DNA of 64,000 bases from Reticulitermes speratus. Its lineage: Eukaryota > Arthropoda > Insecta > Blattodea > Rhinotermitidae. Numbering within the stretch: position 1 is the stretch's first letter; each line of letters starts with the position of its first letter. The stretch lies in assembly GCA_021186555.1 (NCBI GenBank), contig JAJKFL010000013.1:29468743-29532742 (forward strand), read 5' to 3'. The position numbers and the translations under genes are program-made. Under the pieces are notes generated by a model. That model saw only the letters and a program-made list of their open reading frames with translations, was not told the DNA's origin and did no database searches. Of the stretch, positions 1 to 12,562 are shown one piece after another.

Positions 1-185
1 TGAGGGCCCTACTACTTCTTGCCTGCAAGTCTTTGTTCATTTTTGGGGTTATTAGTGGCAGCCATAGACTAGCTGCTATAAACTGGTACCTCGGTGAAAC
101 ACGCACTCACCACCTACCCCCACCCCACAAAGGCAGACCTTAGCTAAGGGTTTTGGTAAATAAGGAAATATTCTTCCCATATTCT

Positions 186-375
186 TAAGGTGTCCACAAC
201 CCCTACCTTAAGTACTATGGAATTAAACTACACTACACAGGTGCACAAGCTCTACTTGAAGCAGTATGGAATTAAACTATACTGAAGAGTTGCATAAGCC
301 CTACCTGAAGAACTATGGAATAAAAACTATTCTGATGGGGTGTCCAAGCCCTACCTGAAGCACTACAGAATTAGA
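186..375. repeat. Degenerate ~50-bp tandem repeat, 4 units
   Basis: The phrase CCCTACCTGAAG.ACTATGG recurs at about 200, 251, 299 and 350 with 15-25% divergence. Confidence 0.7.
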
Positions 376-2270
376 AATATTTTTAATTCGGCATTTTTTC
401 TTGAATCTGGCATCCCCACTTCACACAGCAAGATAGGCGGCTGCCTGGTTCACTTATATGGATGGGCTGACCTTGGGCCTTATACGTGTGCTTGTCACTG
501 ATGGATGCTGGGGAGGTGGCCTTTCCGTTTCATTTAACTAGCTTGAGGCAGCTGTCTGCTGTCCTACCAACATATTATTTCTTCTGTTTCTGATCTTAGG
601 TTTCCACGAAAAGTGTCAAGAAGCTGTAGTCCTAATTTAAATTGCCACTCCATGCAAAGCAGAGGGGAATTTAAATGCCCATAAAAGGGGTTAAATGTCA
701 AAACATCTGTTTAGTGAAAATTTAACTAAACACAGATTCTTTGACTGAAATACTTTCTAATTAGAGCAGATTTGCTTCCTAAACAAGCAAAAACTCACTG
801 CCACAAGAACTCACAACTGTCACTAGTCCAAAACCAACACAGGAATTTAAAACCACAAATGGTATGTTGGTAATGAAGATATGCAGAGAACACAATTATG
901 GTACACTGTAAAAAAAAATCCAGTTTTTATTTTCGTACTTGATGTATGTTATAACAATCGCCTGGAGTTGGAGTGAATACATACTGCACACAGAACACCT
1001 AGGTTAAAGGTCAGTTACATGCAATGCAAGAGAAGCAAAGAGTCCTTATAAAGCCCTTAGCATCTGTAAGAACTCTTCCACTCCTCATACATGTTAACAG
1101 CACTGTAATTTTAAAAACATTCTTCAACTGTCTCAGGATGGACACAGAAATACATTTGGGCATTTGCTGGCCAAGATCATGAAAATTCAGTTTTGTGCCT
1201 AGTTACAGACAACAGAAAAAAGTTACATATTTTTAATTTACATTGTTTTTTAAATTATGAAAAACATAAATGCAAAAATATGTAAAAATATGTACTGCTA
1301 TACCAGTATGGAATTATACTTTAAGATACAGCACATGTGAATAAATAACCTGTATAGCATCTGGCCTTTAAGTTAGAATATCATAGTGTGCTGGTATGGC
1401 AGCAGAGGCTTACAGGCACGAAACGTAGCGTATGAAACTCTGCACAGAACTCGTAAAAAAATTTTAACATGAACGGCATTTGGCCAGACCAAATACAACA
1501 GAAATCACACTAGTATGGCACATGGCTGTACACAGCATCTATCATTAAACATGCATAAGGCAACTGTCCTGAAAGGGTTAAAAAACTTCCACATAGAACA
1601 AGATATTAAAACAAAAACTCAACAGCTGCTACACACACATCAGACACCATGCTGTTTGTTTAAAGTCCATTACAGTAATCCCTCAGTTTATGAGCTTAAT
1701 TTGTTCCTCAAAAACTGCAAAGTAAGAAAAAGAACAAACTACCACCCCTAAAAGGGAAATGAATACCCCATTATTTCTCACTTTACAAACTGCAACTTGT
1801 TCCAAAAATTTCACCCCAAACATATGCAGTTTGCCTTAAAATTTCCAAACTGGGTTGGCTGTTGGGATTTTCTAAGCACACCATTCCTCTATTTGGATCT
1901 GCCTTAATAGCAAAAAAGTGAATAAGTCACACAGAGTGATAATGTTAAAGAGGCAGTGCTATAAAGAATAGTGCAAGACCTATACTTGCAAACCAAGGAT
2001 TAATCTGGCAACATAGCAACCCTCTGCCTACCATATTTAAAAGGCAGTGTGGCTGACACACTGGAGTCTGTTGGAAATTACCACAAACAAAACAGTCAAG
2101 TGAAGAGAAGATATTTACAGTGACATGTGATAAAGTTCATACATCAAGTAAGTGAGATGTGCATGAACACTATTTATAAACTGTCTTTGGAATGTAACTT
2201 CTTCACTGATTTTACTTTAATTTGTGTTATAGAACAGTGACTATAACTGTGATACGTTTTAGAAGCAAGC

Positions 2271-2310
2271 CTGAAGATGGGGAGCAATCCTGCCCCCAAA
2301 ACATAGTGTT
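2271..2310 (+). other. Degenerate hammerhead-like hairpin (subfamily A)
   Basis: CTGAAGA, TGGGGAGC...TGCCCC, then CAAAACATAGTG; AATAAA follows about 25 nt on. Confidence 0.5.
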
Positions 2311-2626
2311 GTATTTATTAAATTAATTTGAATAAATTAGATGATTGAAAAAGTTAACAACCTTAATGAGTACAGTTTTATAGACAAAATTCCTTAAGAT
2401 TTAATTGTTGCAAAATAATTAATGCCAAGAACAGCGTACCTCACAACAAAGCTATGATGACAAGATGCTACAATGCTACAGCTTCTGTGCAAAGTGCACA
2501 GTGATGCCATGGTGTTCTGCGCATGTCAGAAGGTTTGAGAACTGAAGGCACCCAAGAAGGGGCACCAGAAATAACACCTTGCTCATCCATTGACAATACA
2601 GACAATTCCCAATTATCCAAAGTGGA

Positions 2627-2647
2627 GGGGGGGGGGGGGGGGGGGGG
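2627..2647. repeat. Poly-G run
   Basis: About 21 consecutive G. Similar homopolymers occur as poly-C near 26229, 30949 and 34926. Their true lengths may be affected by sequencing error. Confidence 0.8.
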
Positions 2648-4510
2648 TGTGTAAATTAAAAAATAATCACAAACAACACGCAATATTTTGTTTTATATTC
2701 TTACTAAACGTCACAAATTACGTAACTTCTTTTTGCATCTATATATATATATATTTATAAATCATTTTTCGTTCTTTCTTCTCTTAGTTGTTCATGTATT
2801 TCCCACAATACAGTGTCAGATGGTAGAGCACCTGTTACTGACCCACCAGCATCGAAGGCTCTGATGTCACCACAGAGGGTGGTGGTCCACGTATTTCCCA
2901 CAAAACAGTGGAATGTGTTTCCTTGGTGTATCACATGTAAATATACACCTTTATAAATACAAACACGAATTTCATCCAGTCTTTCGACTATCAGTTTGGT
3001 GTTCCTTGGTCACTCACATTAAAGCTATCTGACTGCAAAGTTTAATCGAAAATGAACATTGTCCTAAAGTTGCACAGTAAAGGTATGTGGCTTAACATAT
3101 CATTTTAATTTTGTGATATTGTTTTTGGTCATAAAATAACAGTGTCCTGTTCAGGAAATGTGTATGTCTGCTAGTTCTATCTTGAAGTGGCTTTCATTGT
3201 ACCAAGTAATCCATAATGTTCTTGTCTGTTGTTTATACTGCTCCTCCTGACAGTTCAGCCACAATATTACTGACCAATGTAGTCTAGTGAAGTGTCAACA
3301 TACAGCATTGCCAGACAATCGATGATAATGATGACAATGACATAATCACCGTTTCCTTCTACGCTTTCACCCACAAACTCTTTTTCGTCCTTCGGCGTTC
3401 ATCCTGCAGCAGGACTGATAACTGCACACATCGTATTTGAAACTAAGTTCACGCATATCAGTTTGCAGTCATCCTTCAAGATTTTCTTCATAAACTTTCC
3501 ACATCCTGCCCAAACAATCACCACATCAGTAATTCCTCATGTTATGTCCTCAGAGGACAAACCTTCAATACCATCTTTTCTCTGGATCTAGAAAAAGTCT
3601 TCCTCTGCGATTAAATAAGCGTTACTGGTCACTGAAGACAGACTACATGTAGATCGCCAAATGTAGCACCCAAAATTGTTGGTACAATCATTATCACAAC
3701 ATTATCCTCATCAGCAAAAGTTCTAATGCACTCTATCTTCATCCATGGGTTGCAAAACTAACACATTGGGATGAAAAGGTACTCTGTCTAATGCCAACAT
3801 CACGTTTCAGGAAAGACAAACTTGTAACAAAATTTAAACAGGACCAGTTTTCAAAACTGTATACATACAGGCTCCCTTCTGGTACAGTAACAAAGAGAAA
3901 GACCACTTGTTTTGATGCCTTTAAATGATTATTTTTTGAATCAACCACTTACTAGAAGTTTCATTTTGTAACTTATACGTGTACATGCACAACCCCCCAA
4001 CCTCCTAAAAGCAAGGGCTCATATGGAAATGCCTCTGTAATAGAATTTAGATTGATGAAGCTAAATAAACATACATATGAATTCAGATTCATTGGTATTG
4101 TAAATGTCGTCAGGTTTCAGGTTGATGATACAAGTCTTCTGGGATGTGACACTGTGTCCACTGCATGTTTGAGTAACACATTTTTTTTTCTAAATTCTTT
4201 ATTTAATTTACTATTATTCACTTTTACTCACTGTTTTATTAATACAAGATTATATTCCCAACTGTGCCTCAACTGCATCCCTAACCCCTCAAGCCCCTGG
4301 TGTAGGCCACACGGTGACAGCGAAGCCTAGGCAACCCCCATTACCTCAGCTCCTTCAATGTACAAGTACCCAACACTGCCCCTTTTCAGTCACTTCACTT
4401 TATTTTAATCTTATTACTCTATTTTAGTAATTTACATCTTGCGTGCCTTCTAAAATGTGATTGAAGGAAAGTAAGAAGGAAGGATAGAAATGACAGGAAG
4501 ATGAGGAAGA

Positions 4511-4630
4511 AAGCATAAGCAGCTGCTGGATGACCTTAAGTAAAAGAGAATATACTGGAAATTGAATGAGGAAGCACTAGATCGCACCCTGTGGAGAGCT
4601 CGCTTTGGAAGAGGCTACGGACCTGTATAA
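4511..4630 (+). pseudogene. LINE 3'-end scrap
   Basis: The plus-strand frame reads HKQLLDDLK, stop, then YWKLNEEALDRTLWRARFGR GYGPV. I recognise this as the C-terminal end common to an insect non-LTR retrotransposon lineage. An internal stop and isolation from any RT domain mark it as a dead fragment. The identification is from memory of the motif. Confidence 0.45.
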
Positions 4631-5477
4631 GACAGACTACAGAATGAATGAATTCTAGTAATGTCTCTACTTTCTCTAATTACTTAACTTTCATTAACTA
4701 CTTATATCTCTACTTTTCCAGTTTACACGATTTCTTCCTACATGTTAACCTCCACCCCCAACCTCCCAGCCAGTACACTGCCTTTCTAGCACAATTTCTG
4801 TAATTCCATGCCAAAGGAACCAGCAGCAACACGAAAAGCACTGCACAGCAATTTGACAAATACCGTAGCACTGATTAAATGTTGGCAGCCATTCTGACAA
4901 GGCCATGGCCATGAGTTGGCTTTGTGTGCACAGCACTGCTTCCGCAACAACTAGCAAACTTCACTAGTTCAGTCTCGATGTTCTTCAAGTCACACAGTTT
5001 GTAAACCCATGCCTATTTCTGTGCCCATTCACCAGTTTTGAACTCAGCAATTAACTGAAAAAACTGTTTTCATTTCAGCACTATTTTCTTCAGTTTCTTG
5101 ACCATTCTATATGTTTCACACCACTGTTCCTGAAACGTTCTGGTAATACAGACCCCTTGCAAAGTCTCACTCCTTCTGTGGACACCATACCCAAAATTAT
5201 CTCAACTTGTGGACCCCTTAGGCACCATTCATCACAACATTCAAAGTTCAAATAATTACTAAAAAGAAACATACTTGAACTGTAAAAAGTTTTATTAAGT
5301 CAACGTAAAAATTCATTACTAAACCTACGATTTTCCTGGCAGTAATGACAACAAAACTAATACTGGAAAAACCCAAAAGGAGAAATTCACGTTCTGCTGA
5401 GCAGAATACATACTTCAGAACTAACTGGTTTCTGGACTTTGTCCATCGTCCGTAAAAAAAAGAGAAATCTAAAATCA

Positions 5478-5513
5478 CGACATTTCAGAAGCTGGATCTG
5501 CTTCCGTCCTCAG
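5478..5513 (-). other. Hammerhead-core-like hairpin
   Basis: Minus strand: CTGAGGA, C, stem II GGAAGC/GCTTC with loop AGATCCA, T, GAAATGTCGTG. Confidence 0.55.
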
Positions 5514-6831
5514 GTGAAGGGGGAGGGAGACACCTACTCTGTTTGGTCCCTTAGACCAAGCTAACCTCTGTCACTGGATTGTGACATTCCTTCTTTCATA
5601 TTGCTGTTGCCTTCAAATCGTATCTCCTCTTCGTACCCTTAACCCACCGCATTACTGGCGCACAAACACGGGAAAATGACAAATACATACGTCACAAGTG
5701 TAGGCGTGAAACTGTGCAACTACAAGTATATGTGTAACAGCTACACAAATAACATATGCTCATATGAATAACACTCCAACTGGATAATCATTGGCCAAAT
5801 AATTGGGAGTCGACTGTAAGTCACACGAAAACAAAGATGACCGAGACAAACAGCAAAGTCCGATAATCATTACAATAACTAAACTATACAATAAATGACA
5901 CAGAAACATCAATATAATGTGTTTGTCATCACAGGAAACACAGCTATTCCCAGGGTCTGACAGATGGTGCTGATTGTCAACAGGGCAGTTATACTGAACT
6001 GCACTGTTTTGACAAAAGGAACAGCACAGGAATGGCAACAGGAGATGGGAAAGAAGTATGGCACAGATAAGAGGAGGACACAAATGTACAACGGAGATGA
6101 AGAAATGGAGATGAGTTAAAGAGAAGAAAAAATTATTTGTTCTGGAAGACTAAACCTGCACATCTACTAAAGTCATGAACAGATGATGGTGTATCAAGAA
6201 ATTCTGACCAGATACTGCCAAAGTCACATTATAATACGTATGTATAACATAACGTTCACGTCATGTCTGTGAGCGCGTTATGAACAGGTGAGCCATGCTG
6301 AAACATGTCATGCCCCTTGAACACACAAACTGTTTTGCTTTTATCCAATCAAGAATGATCTGAAATCTGAACACAAGAGGAAATGGTGGTATGATCTGTA
6401 CTAACACTGGAGCTCTCAGCTGCTAAAGACATCCGTTCCTTCCCTTCATTGAACTCTCGGCTTTAAGGACATTTGTTTCTTCCTTTCAGTGGACTGTCAT
6501 CAGATGACACGGACCATTTGAAAGTCGCCATTTCCATTACTTCTAACAAATGACATAGCAGAAGTAAATTTGTATTCCACATTCATGTCTTAACAAACCT
6601 GCATGTGAGACTAATTATTGAGTTATAAAACCAAAGGCCTATTATGGTCCACAGTAGAGTCTCAACATTCATGATTAATTGGGCACAATAAATTGATCAC
6701 AAACATCATAATGCACTTTCATTATAAAATGCCTGTTTGGTTCCACAAACTTATGAAATACTAGTAACAAAAATATAAAATAACCACAAAAAAAAACATA
6801 AAAAGTATTAATGTTTATTTTTAATAAAATA

Positions 6832-7357
6832 CAGAGTGCACCAAAAAACCCTGACGGTTTTTGAAATTAAATAACATTTTAAGGCAAAGTGGAAAAATTT
6901 TATTAACACTGGCAGATACATTCTATGTACATGAGAATTCATCTGAATCATTATTGTTTGAATACGACACTTTGTAGGTGCCCACCATGCTGTTCAAATA
7001 CACTCCTGCAGTCACGATGGAACGGCTGTCATAACATGTTGTAGAATCTCCTTAGAGATCGCTTCACAAATTCACTGTTCTAAGTCATCAATATTGGCAG
7101 GATGTGTTCCGTATACCTTGTTTCTGACGTACCCACAAAGAAAGTAGTCTGGTACTGCAAGATCAGGTCAGCGGGCGGGACAGGTGATAGCCCCGAAATG
7201 AGAAATATGTCTGTCTGGAAACAATTCCACTGCCACAATGTGGTGTTGCACGAACCAAACATCACTGTACATGACGACAGTAAATATGGAAGCACTGTAT
7301 AGCAGGCACGATGGTTCTCAAATTTAAAAAACCATCAGGTGTTTTTCGCGCACCCTG
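6832..7357 (-). mobile_element. Tc1/mariner-like element, deleted and degenerate
   Basis: The ends are inverted copies: CAGAGTGCACCAAAAAACC at 6832 and, on the other strand from 7357, CAGGGTGCGCGAAAAACACC, each followed by a GG(T)TTTTT-rich stretch. On the minus strand broken frames keep pieces typical of the transposase C terminus (YFLCGYVRNKVYG-like, HPANIDDLEQ-like, QHGGHLQSVVFKQ). The element is only 526 bp and has frameshifts, so it is non-autonomous. The left flank is TA; the right flank is CA, so the target duplication is imperfect. Confidence 0.65.
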
Positions 7358-7956
7358 CACAAACACTTTTTGGAAGCATAAAATACCTTATGTGATTGAA
7401 GAAAAGTCTCATTTCATAAAGAACGAAAGCAAGCATACTCACTTAATGGAAGCAAGGACTCGAATGAACAGAGATCTGCACAATAGCAGGAGAATGGGAG
7501 AAGCTGACTCTCCAGTCATGTGATCTCATCCCAATTCATTAGAACTATTCGCAAACGTCAACACAACTGTATGAAATGGGTGATCACAAAAGGTAAAAAA
7601 TCCAGACATCAAGACTCTACTGTGCTTCTTATGGAAGAAGAAACCTGTGAAACAGAATAGCAATTCTTTCCCTCCGTACGAACAGATACGATGTGTCGTC
7701 CAAGCAGCAAGGGCTGCTTCTCACTTGGAGTACTTCCAATGCTGGGTGATGTATGTCTAGTGACCTTGCATGAGGATACAGGAGCAAACCGACTAAAAAC
7801 AATGCATTTGGCATCCAACAGCCAGTGAGGGCAGTTATTTGTACAATACATGTAATCACAATGTCAGTAGCAGACAAGGTATAAGGTGACGGTGTGTTTG
7901 CACCTTTGTTCTGTTAGCCACATCATTCGGTTAATCACTCCACAGTTCACAACGGC
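7358..7956. other. Non-coding stretch between Tc1-like remnant and Tab2 stop
   Basis: Nothing recognisable. It would be 3' UTR if the stop at 7957 is used; no clear AATAAA is seen on the minus strand within it. Confidence 0.5.
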
Positions 7957-8177
7957 TCAGCTGGAGGCAGTTTCTCCACATGCATTACCAGTCGATGGGG
8001 TGAGGCAGGGCTTTGTGGGGATGGGATGGCAATAGCACGTGTCAGTACCTAGTAACAAACGTGGCATCTCGCACGTCTCACACTTGTCCAGCAGGGGATG
8101 GTTTTGGAATGTACACTGTGTGCAGATCCAGTGGGGGCCATCTGCCGAGTCTCCATGCTGAAGCCTTCTCGCAGGTC
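7957..8177 (-). CDS. Tab2: TAB2/TAB3 homologue, coding exon 5 (NZF zinc finger, stop)
   Basis: The acceptor TTTGTGTGTTCCAG ends at 8178. Two bases complete an Arg codon and residues 372-443 follow to TGA at 7959-7957. Residues 387-410 are a complete Npl4-type zinc finger: W, C389-x2-C392, TF at 393-394, N396, C403-x2-C406, then EMPR. In TAB2/3 this finger binds K63-linked ubiquitin and the TF pair contacts ubiquitin. Vertebrate TAB2/3 end just after EMPR, whereas this frame runs 33 residues further with five extra cysteine/histidine residues. A possible donor (CTAG then GTACTG, exon end 8049) lies three residues after the finger, so an unseen last exon is a real alternative to the stop used here. 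Confidence 0.85.
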
Positions 8178-9708
8178 CTGGAACACACAAATGTAAATTT
8201 GAAGGGGTTGGATATCCTGATTGGAACTTTCATGGGTTTTGTCATAAAAATGCTGGAACAGGCCAAAGCCACTTCCTCTTATTAGAGACCACATAATCTA
8301 GCAGCTGAGGAGGTGTCATTAGAAGTCTTAAGTACAGTAAAACAGTTCCTTCTATCATCACACAGCTGAAGTCATTGGTCCAGGTTTCCCAAATTCATCA
8401 TTCCTGAAGACAGGAATGAGCAACATAATTGCAAAATACAGGTCATTCAATAACTAAGGTCCCCTAAGCCATAAAAATTAAATGAGAAGTCATGACATTA
8501 AATGTAGCTCACATATTCCACTGAAGTATAATTATTTTTCAACATAATTCATGAGCACATTCATGCATTTGTATCATCTTTGCATGAATTTAAAAATTCC
8601 CACGTGGCAGAGATCCAGCTCCTGCATATGTGACCATTCATGAACGGCAATTTCCACTTCCTCATTACACTGAAACTGGCCACCTCCTTAAGTGCCATGT
8701 GACTTGTCAGTTTTCCAAAACCAGGTCCTCCACTTGTGCTGCATTCACATCTATCCTTGCTGTGTTGGGCCAACTACTGCGATCATCATGGATGTCAGTT
8801 CAAGCATTTTCAAATCCTCTGCACCATTTTGTGACAAGCTGCACTATAATTATACCATCAACACACGCCTATCAAATGGTAGTGAATTTCGATGCAGGAA
8901 ACACGTTTTACCCACAAAAAATGAATCATACATTGAAGTTTTTCACCTTCCAATGTCATAGCCACTGCACATCAACTTATGACTTGAACACCATCTAACT
9001 GACTGACTGACTGACCGACTGACTCTTGTACCATCTGTTGCATGTTAACCCTAAGAGTGCTACCTCTACCGCAAAACAAAATGCTTGATTAACACAAAAG
9101 TTATGCACCAGGGAACCTTACTTACTGAACATGCCTCGTGGAAAGTAAACACTGGCAAGGATATCATACGAAACCCTGTTCTTGGTACCTGTATTTCCTA
9201 CTGAAATCTTCAATGTGCAGGACTCTGTAGCTACTACAAGTCATTTGTTCACAATTCCTGCATAACCTGGTAACAACATCCACACTAATTGCTGGATCTG
9301 GGTAAACACAGAACATTTTAATAGAGACAGTGGTTTCACATTAAGCCAGGCCTGGTATGTTGTGACTAACATGCAATCCAATCCGAAAGCAAAACCAGAC
9401 AGAGCACTTGACTGTGCACACCAGCCCTCAATGGCTAGTGGCTATGAGCTCAGCGTTCACACAGGTGTATGTATGATGGAGCCTGACATCCCAGTCATGA
9501 ATTTCCCTGACACCACAGACAGAGGTGGTTCTTGAAATGCTGGTTTGCTTGCTGTTTAAAAAAATGACATGACTGGTAGCCTGAGACAGTTTCGTTGCTA
9601 GCATTAATCTCATCTAGTGGAGTCCTACCATCAGGCTGTGCTATGCTGTAGTCGATGCTCAACTGTTTCTTCTGCAATCCAGTAAGCATGGAACTTTTTC
9701 TACTATTA
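8178..9708. other. Tab2 intron 4, left part
   Basis: No gene or intact element seen. It contains only a short CTGA microsatellite at 8997-9025 and chance ORFs on both strands. Confidence 0.55.
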
Positions 9709-9710
9709 TA

Positions 9711-10669
9711 CGAGGTCTGACACAAAAAAAACGAGACTGTGTCTGTAACTATTTCTGTTTGACAATTTCAGCAAATTAACTACGATCGCCTTCAAAGTAG
9801 TTCCCTTCTGAGTTAACACACAGCTGCATACGATGCTGCCAACGTTCAAAGCAATTCTGCATGTCATTTTCTGTCAGACTGTTGAGGATCTCCGTCGTTT
9901 TTACTTTCACATCTTCTACCGATAAAAAATGGGTCCCTTTGAGCACCGACTTGATCTTTGGGAAGAGGTAGAAGTCACAGGGAGCGAGGTCTGGCGAATA
10001 AGGTGGGTGCTCCATCACAGTGATGTTTTTATTGGCTAAAAACTGCTTGCAAAAGGTCCGAACACAATTCCTGGCGGCGTTCTTTTTGTTCGTCTGACAG
10101 AATTTTTGGAACCATTTTTGCACAAACCTTTGTCATGTTCAATTCTTCCGTTAGAATTCGCTGAACACTTTCCCTATCCAAATTAACTTTCTCAGCTACT
10201 GCTCGAACACCCAACCTTCTGTCTGTTCGAATCACATGTCGCACTTTTTCAATGTTGTCATCGTTAACAGCTGTGCGTGGCCGGCCTGGGCGATCATCAT
10301 CTTTCACGCTTTCTCTGCCTTCCGAAAATCGTTTGTGCCACTCAAAAACGCGTGCACGAGATATGCAATCTTCACCATAAGCCTCAGTCAATAACTGAAA
10401 AGTTTCCGTCACTGATTTCTTCAGTTTAACAACAAGAAACTTGATGTTAACTCGCTGTTCACTTTTGCAGTCCGACATTTTCCGTCCGAGGGTAAAAACA
10501 CGCCTATATTTGAAGATGTGTCAACTTGTACTGAGTGAAGCGATCGAGCTGAAACTTGTAACACTGTGACAGGACAGATCATGTTCCATAGCCGTATATT
10601 TGTTTCATCCCCCCACTCTTGGTTCCAGAGCTATAGGGTTAGTCTCGTTTTTTTTTGTGTCAGCCCTCG
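9711..10669 (-). mobile_element. mariner element with internal deletion, in Tab2 intron 4
   Basis: Terminal inverted repeats of about 28 bp (CGAGGTCTGACACAAAAAAA at 9711; inverse CGAGGGCTGACACAAAAAAA from 10669) are flanked by TA on both sides (9709-9710, 10670-10671), the mariner target duplication. The element is 959 bp against about 1.3 kb for an intact mariner. It sits in the same orientation as Tab2. Confidence 0.92.
9776..10478 (-). pseudogene. mariner transposase, N and C termini joined by a frameshifting deletion
   Basis: From 10478 the frame encodes the paired helix-turn-helix N terminus (KLKKSVTETFQLL, GRPRTAVNDDNIEKVR, RRLGVRAVAEKVNLDRESVQ) up to about ERRQELCSDLL near 10050, where it runs out. 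A second frame from about 10060 gives the C-terminal part with HPPYSPDLAPCDFYLFPKI, which carries the last catalytic aspartate of the DD34D triad. Roughly 100-120 residues holding the first two aspartates are missing, so it cannot be active. The terminal repeats remain, so it could be mobilised in trans. Confidence 0.9.
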
Positions 10670-10671
10670 TA

Positions 10672-11127
10672 TATGGGTATATGTCCTGATCCTGTTGAGA
10701 GATTTTGATTACATTCAGCATGGCAAAACCCACAGTCATCCCAAAAATAGTGCCAACATTTCATGCACTAATCACTGTTTCCTGATGAGTTGTGACTGCC
10801 ATGAATAGGCAGACATAAAAACATCTTGTATTACGGAGATGCCAAACTTCGTGACAGTATACATTCCCCTGTATAAAAAGCATGCCACCAACACACACAC
10901 ACACACACACACATCATGATGACATGCCAATGTACATATCAAACCATTACACAGCTGAAACTGGTGCTCCCCCAAGGCAGGGAACATATACATTTCTCAC
11001 ACATTCAAGTACTGTCTTCAACAGTTTTGCTACTCGATGTGGACACATCTGAATGGAACTGCTAACATATTCTGGAAGTGTTAAAACATGACGACATTGT
11101 GAGCAGTTTGCAGTTAACAGAACTCAC
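10672..11127. other. Tab2 intron 4, right part
   Basis: No gene seen. It contains a (CA)n microsatellite at about 10890-10912. Confidence 0.5.
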
Positions 11128-11320
11128 TTGGTGCAGGAGGTCGTGACGATGGGGGAAGAATGAAGCCCTGCTGTCCAGTGTAGATATTTTTGTAGAACTC
11201 CTCGTCTGTCTCGCCAAGTGGCACCCGCGAATCCAAGTTCAGGTCCACTTCCTGTGTCATCTTTTTACACTCTTCCTGCAGCCTCTGAATCTCCACTCGC
11301 AACTCATGCACTTTCTGTAG
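11128..11320 (-). CDS. Tab2: TAB2/TAB3 homologue, coding exon 4 (end of coiled coil, linker)
   Basis: The acceptor CATCATTTCAG ends at 11321 and the strong donor GTGAGT follows 11128. Residues 307-370 plus one base are encoded. LQKVHELRVEIQRLQEECKK continues the coiled coil of exon 3; TQEVDLNLDSR and EEFYKNIYTGQQG match in order the corresponding human segment (KEVDLLQSRG, NFYDNIEPG). A proline-rich tail (PPSSRPPAP) leads to the zinc-finger exon. Phase 0 entry and phase 1 exit fit the neighbouring exons exactly. Confidence 0.9.
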
Positions 11321-11430
11321 CTGAAATGATGGGAAGACAATCAGACAACTGCTACTTACAAAACCAGCAACAGATGGAAGGACAATAATAGGGTCAACTG
11401 GCTCACGGTCATAAAACAAGGGTGAATTTT

Positions 11431-12360
11431 GGTATTAGCAGTGTTGAACCTTCTGGTTCTGCTACCAGAGAGTTAGTTAATCAGTAAGATGGATCTTACA
11501 GAAATAGGTTGTGAGGATGGGAGGTGGATGGAACTGGCTTAGGATCGTGTCCAGTGGTGGGCTTTGGTATTAGCAGTGTTGAACCTTCTGGTTCTGCTAC
11601 CAGAGAGTTAATTAATTAGTAAGATGGATCGTAGGGAAATAGGTTGTGAGGTTGGGAGGTGGATGGAACTGGCTCAGGATTGTGTCCAATGGCAGGCTTT
11701 GGTATTAGCGGTGTTGAAACTTCTGGTTCTGCTACAGGAGATTAGTTAATCAGTAAGATGGATCTTACAGAAATAGGTTGTGAGGATGGAAGGTAGATGG
11801 AACTGGCTCAGGATCGTGTCCAGTGTTGGGCTTTGGTATTAGCGGTTTTGAACCTTCTGGTTCTGCTACCAGAGAGTTAGTTAATCAGTAAGATGGCTCT
11901 TACAGAAATAGGTTGTGAGGATGGGAGGTGGATGGAACTGGCTTAGGATCGTGTCCAGTGGTGGGCTTTGGTATTAGCAGTGTTGAACCTTCTGGTTCTG
12001 CTATCAGAGAGTTAGTTAATTAGTAAGATGGATCTTAGGGAAATAGGTTGTGAGGATGGGAGCTGGATGGAACTGGTTCAGGATCGTGTCCAGTGGTGGG
12101 CTTTGGTATTACTGGTGTTGAACCTTGTGGTTCTGCTACCAGACAGTTAGTTAATCAGTAAGATGGATCTTAGGGAAATAGGTTGTGAGGATGGGAGCTG
12201 GATGGAACTGGCTCAGGATCATGTCCAGTGGTGAGCTTTGGTACTAGCGGTGTTGAACCTTCTGGTTCTGCTATCAGAGAGTTAGTTAATTAGTAAGATG
12301 GATCTTAGGGAAATAGGTTGTGAGGATAGGAGGTGCATGGAACTGGCTTAGGATCATGTC
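11431..12360 (+). repeat. 135-bp tandem array, 7 units, made of a LINE 3' end
   Basis: Units start at 11431, 11566, 11701, 11835, 11970, 12105 and 12240. Each unit, read on the plus strand, encodes WALVLAVLNLLVLLPES, a stop, LISKMDLREIG, then CEDGRWMELAQDRVQW. That is the C-terminal signature of a common insect non-LTR retrotransposon (DLREIGCEDGRWMELAQDR), repeated head to tail. Units differ by a few percent with scattered stops. The array lies in Tab2 intron 3 on the strand opposite to the gene. Confidence 0.85.
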
Positions 12361-12562
12361 AAAAGGCACAGAGGTTTTACCACTGCTGAAATTGTATGTA
12401 ATAGTAAAATACTGTTGTTGAGTTCAGTTGCTTAGCACAAATCATGCAGCCCAAAATCCTACATCATTTCTTAGCACTGCTATCCCAGTCCCTGCTTCCT
12501 AAATAGGAAACAGTACAATGCAGTGGGACTACCATGCAATACAGATCAGTCCACATAACTAC

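Larger units (their letters stand above)
1..6831. other. AT-rich non-coding 3' flank of Tab2
   Basis: I see no gene here; the open frames are short and overlap randomly on both strands. It holds a degenerate tandem repeat (186-375), a poly-G run (2627-2647), a LINE 3' scrap (4511-4630), two hammerhead-core-like hairpins (2271, 5478) and several AATAAA/TTTATT signals. Part may be the Tab2 3' UTR, but I cannot place its end. Confidence 0.6.
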
